Shown here: positions 6,219 through 8,560 of the stretch, in pieces
How positions within the stretch are numbered: the first letter of the stretch is position 1
Layout: every line of letters starts with the position of its first letter
Origin: Lawsonibacter sp.
GTDB taxonomy: Bacteria; Bacillota; Clostridia; Oscillospirales; Oscillospiraceae
Reading direction: 5' to 3'
DNA: 8,560 nucleotides
Assembly (NCBI GenBank): GCA_022793355.1
Contig: JAAWCR010000170.1
Location: 1-8,560 of the forward strand
Program-made: the position numbers and the translations under genes
The notes under the pieces: model-generated
The model's input: only the letters and a program-made list of their open reading frames with translations
What the model was told of the DNA's origin: nothing
Databases searched by the model: none

Positions 6219-6246
6219 TATACACCCCACCCGGGGGTGGTGTATA
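6219..6246. promoter_or_regulatory. CsoR-type copper operator
   Basis: A 28-bp imperfect palindrome, TATACACCCCACCC / GGGGGTGGTGTATA, with 12 of 14 positions paired and the centre between 6232 and 6233. It begins one base after the -10 hexamer and covers the transcription start. AT-rich ends around runs of C then G match known CsoR operators (for example the TACCC...GGGGTA sites of Bacillus copZA). A Cu(I)-sensing CsoR would repress here until copper binds. The outer TACA...TGTA also resembles a CopY cop box, but its half-sites are too far apart for that. No regulator gene is in the window. Confidence 0.75.
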
Positions 6247-6276
6247 ACAGTCTGTTCAGAGGTCAGGTGAATCACG

Positions 6277-8560
6277 ATGGCAAAGCAGAAATTTAACATA
6301 ACAGGCATGACCTGTTCCGCCTGTTCCGCCCATGTGGAGAAGGCGGTGGGCAAGCTGGAGGGAGTACGGGCCGCCGACGTTAGCTTGATGACAAACTCTA
6401 TGGTGGCCGAATACGACGAAACTATCCTATCCCCAGAGGAAATTATTCAGGCGGTAATACAGTCCGGATATGGGGCCGCCCTGCCCCAAAAGGCCGGGGA
6501 AAGGGCGGCGACGCCGCAGGAGGATGTGGTAGGCAAGGAGTTGGCTTCCATGAAGAGACGGCTTGTCTGGTCCTTTGTGTTCCTGCTCCCGCTGTTCTAT
6601 ATCTCCATGGGCCACATGATGGGTGCGCCCCTGCCCGGCGTTCTGCTGGGCCACGAGAACGCGGTGGCCTTTGGCCTGACCCAGCTGCTGCTTACCCTGC
6701 CGATTATGTATATCAACGATAAGTATTATAAGGTTGGATTCAAAACTCTTTGGAATCGAGCTCCCAACATGGATTCCTTAATCGCTGTGGGGTCCGCTGC
6801 CGCTGTGGTCTATGGTGTATTTGCCATCTACCAGATGGGGTACGGCCTGGGCCACGGCGATATGGAGCGGGTGGCAAAATACCACATGGATTTGTATTTT
6901 GAATCTGCCGGCATGATTTTAACCCTGGTCACCCTGGGCAAATTTTTGGAAACCCGGTCCAAGGGGAGAACCGGCGAAGCCATTACCCGCCTGATGGACC
7001 TGGCCCCCAAGACCGCCACCGTCCTCCGGGATGGGGCGGAGGTGGAGCTTCCGGTGGAGGAGGTTCAGGTGGGCGACCGGGTGGTGGTCCGGCCAGGCCA
7101 GTCCATCCCGGTGGACGGGGTAATTGTGGAGGGCCAGTCCGCCGTGGACGAGAGCGCGCTCACCGGCGAATCCCTGCCTGTAGACAAGGGTCCCGGGGAC
7201 CGGGTGGCCGCCGCCTCCATTAACAAGTCCGGCTTCTTTACCTTTGAGGCCAGCCGGGTGGGGGAGGACACCACCCTGGCTCAGATGATTCGTCTGGTGG
7301 AGGAGGCCAGCGCCTCGAAAGCGCCCATCGCCAAGCTGGCCGACAAGGTGTCCGGTATTTTCGTCCCTGTAGTCATGGGGATTGCCCTGATATCTGCCCT
7401 GGCCTGGTTGGTCACCGGACACGGCGTTACCCAGGCCCTCACCGCAGGGGTGGCCGTGCTGGTGATCTCCTGCCCCTGCGCCCTGGGCTTGGCTACCCCC
7501 GTGGCCATCATGGTGGGCACCGGCAAGGGGGCGGAAAACGGTATTCTGATAAAATCCGCGGAATCGCTGGAGACGTTGCACACCATCGACACGGTGGTGC
7601 TGGATAAGACAGGCACCCTTACCCAAGGCAGGCCGGTGGTGACAGACATCCTCGCCCAGCGGGAGGATACCCTGCTCGCCCTGGCGGCAAGTCTGGAAGC
7701 GCCCTCTGAGCACCCCCTGGCCACCGCCATTTTGGAGGAGAGCCGGAAAAGGAATTTATCCCTGACTCCTGTGAGCGGGTTCGAGGCCGTCCACGGACGG
7801 GGAGCTAGGGCCATCCTAGATGGACGAACCTATTTGGGGGGCAACCGGGCCATGATGGAGGAGGCGGGGATTGCCCCAGGGTCCCTGACCGTACAGGCCG
7901 ACGAATTGGCCGCTCAGGGGAAAACACCCTTATACTTTGGGGATGAAACAAACAAAAAATTACTAGGCATTATCGCTGTGGCTGATACCCCTAAGCCCTC
8001 CAGCAAAGATGCGGTGGCCGCATTCCAGGAACTGGGGCTGGAAGTGGTCATGCTCACCGGCGACAACCAGCGCACCGCCGAGGCCATTGGCAGAGAGCTG
8101 GGAGTTACCCAGGTGATGGCCGAAGTCCTGCCCCAGGACAAGGAGCGGAAAATCGCCTCTCTCCAGGCTGAGGGCAGGAAGGTGGCTATGGTGGGGGACG
8201 GCATCAACGACGCCCCCGCGCTGGCCCGGGCGGACGTGGGACTGGCCATCGGCGCAGGCACCGACGTAGCCATCGAGAGTGCCGACATCGTGCTGATGAA
8301 GTCCGACCTGCTGGACGTGGCCACCGCCGTGGAGCTGTCCCGGGCCACCATCCGGAATATCAAGGAAAACCTGTTTTGGGCGTTTTTCTACAACGCCCTG
8401 TGCATCCCCTTGGCCGCCGGCGTGTTTTACGCCGCCCTAGGCTGGCAGCTCAACCCCATGTTTGCCGCCGCCGCCATGAGCCTCAGCTCGGTAACCGTGG
8501 TGACAAACGCCCTGCGGCTGCGCTTTTTCAAGAGTAAGCACCGGTCTGATGCTCCGGCGG
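6277..8560 (+). CDS. copA: Cu(I)-exporting P1B-type ATPase CopA (3' partial)
   Basis: Integral membrane pump that uses ATP to export Cu(I), giving copper resistance. The ATG follows AGGTGA (6265-6270), and an in-frame TGA within that site excludes an earlier start. The frame is open to the window end: 761 residues, no stop seen. Domains in order: one N-terminal metal-binding domain with GMTCSAC (Cys13, Cys16); membrane helices from about residue 93; actuator loop TGES 296-299; ion-pathway motif CPC 399-401; phosphorylation motif DKTGT with Asp443; nucleotide-binding HP motif His479-Pro480; TGDN 594-597; hinge GDGINDAP 640-647; YN 705-706 and M734-S-L-S-S in the last two helices. CPC plus YN plus M..SS is the Cu(I) (P1B-1) signature, arguing against Zn/Cd or Ag-only pumps. 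The last helix is complete, so the missing part is a short tail or possibly a second metal-binding domain. Copper-induced expression through the upstream operator is expected. Confidence 0.96.
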   Translation, partial: MAKQKFNITGMTCSACSAHVEKAVGKLEGVRAADVSLMTNSMVAEYDETILSPEEIIQAVIQSGYGAALPQKAGERAATPQEDVVGKELASMKRRLVWSFVFLLPLFYISMGHMMGAPLPGVLLGHENAVAFGLTQLLLTLPIMYINDKYYKVGFKTLWNRAPNMDSLIAVGSAAAVVYGVFAIYQMGYGLGHGDMERVAKYHMDLYFESAGMILTLVTLGKFLETRSKGRTGEAITRLMDLAPKTATVLRDGAEVELPVEEVQVGDRVVVRPGQSIPVDGVIVEGQSAVDESALTGESLPVDKGPGDRVAAASINKSGFFTFEASRVGEDTTLAQMIRLVEEASASKAPIAKLADKVSGIFVPVVMGIALISALAWLVTGHGVTQALTAGVAVLVISCPCALGLATPVAIMVGTGKGAENGILIKSAESLETLHTIDTVVLDKTGTLTQGRPVVTDILAQREDTLLALAASLEAPSEHPLATAILEESRKRNLSLTPVSGFEAVHGRGARAILDGRTYLGGNRAMMEEAGIAPGSLTVQADELAAQGKTPLYFGDETNKKLLGIIAVADTPKPSSKDAVAAFQELGLEVVMLTGDNQRTAEAIGRELGVTQVMAEVLPQDKERKIASLQAEGRKVAMVGDGINDAPALARADVGLAIGAGTDVAIESADIVLMKSDLLDVATAVELSRATIRNIKENLFWAFFYNALCIPLAAGVFYAALGWQLNPMFAAAAMSLSSVTVVTNALRLRFFKSKHRSDAPA

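Noticed and set aside
6213..6296. A 27-residue ORF beginning at the ATG in the copA promoter, with AAAGGAGGG upstream.
   Set aside because: The apparent ribosome site lies in the promoter spacer and the predicted transcription start (near 6224) is downstream of the ATG, so it would not be in the message; its codons are the operator palindrome.

Overview
The window looks like chromosomal DNA from a GC-rich, motile Firmicute of class Clostridia, most likely an Oscillospiraceae-type gut anaerobe. The evidence is the GC-rich codon usage, the strong purine-rich Shine-Dalgarno sites, a chemoreceptor, a small YjfB-like motility protein behind a sigma-28-type promoter, and the Firmicute-style gene contents. 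The genus cannot be fixed from this stretch. All genes I support lie on the + strand. No tRNA, rRNA, CRISPR array, insertion sequence or attachment site was seen, and no gene-free stretch exceeds 300 bases.

Left part (1-2741). The window opens inside an FtsE-like ABC ATPase that lacks only its first few codons and is not followed by an ftsX gene. A 181-base leader, holding one possible 20-residue ORF, leads into a complete 600-residue methyl-accepting chemotaxis protein. That gene is closed by a small palindrome and a perfect 14-bp stem-loop.

Middle part (2785-6130). A two-gene operon encodes a 694-residue FtsA/PilM-type actin-fold ATPase, with what look like three beta-grasp (ThiS/MoaD-like) modules in its long C-terminal region, and a bitopic membrane protein of unknown function with an extremely lysine-rich cytoplasmic tail. 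The pairing recalls PilM-PilN or FtsA with a membrane partner, and is the best candidate here for an undescribed system. Next comes a 51-residue YjfB-like gene with its own promoter matching the flagellar sigma-28 (SigD/FliA) consensus at 11 of 12 positions with 15-base spacing. A strong bidirectional-looking intrinsic terminator ends this block.

Right part (6131-8560). A near-consensus sigma-A promoter overlaps a GC-rich 28-bp imperfect palindrome of CsoR-operator type and drives copA, a Cu(I)-exporting P1B-type ATPase. All eight expected membrane segments and the catalytic motifs are present, but the stop codon lies beyond the window. This is a self-contained copper-resistance unit, separated from the motility and morphogenesis genes by the terminator.
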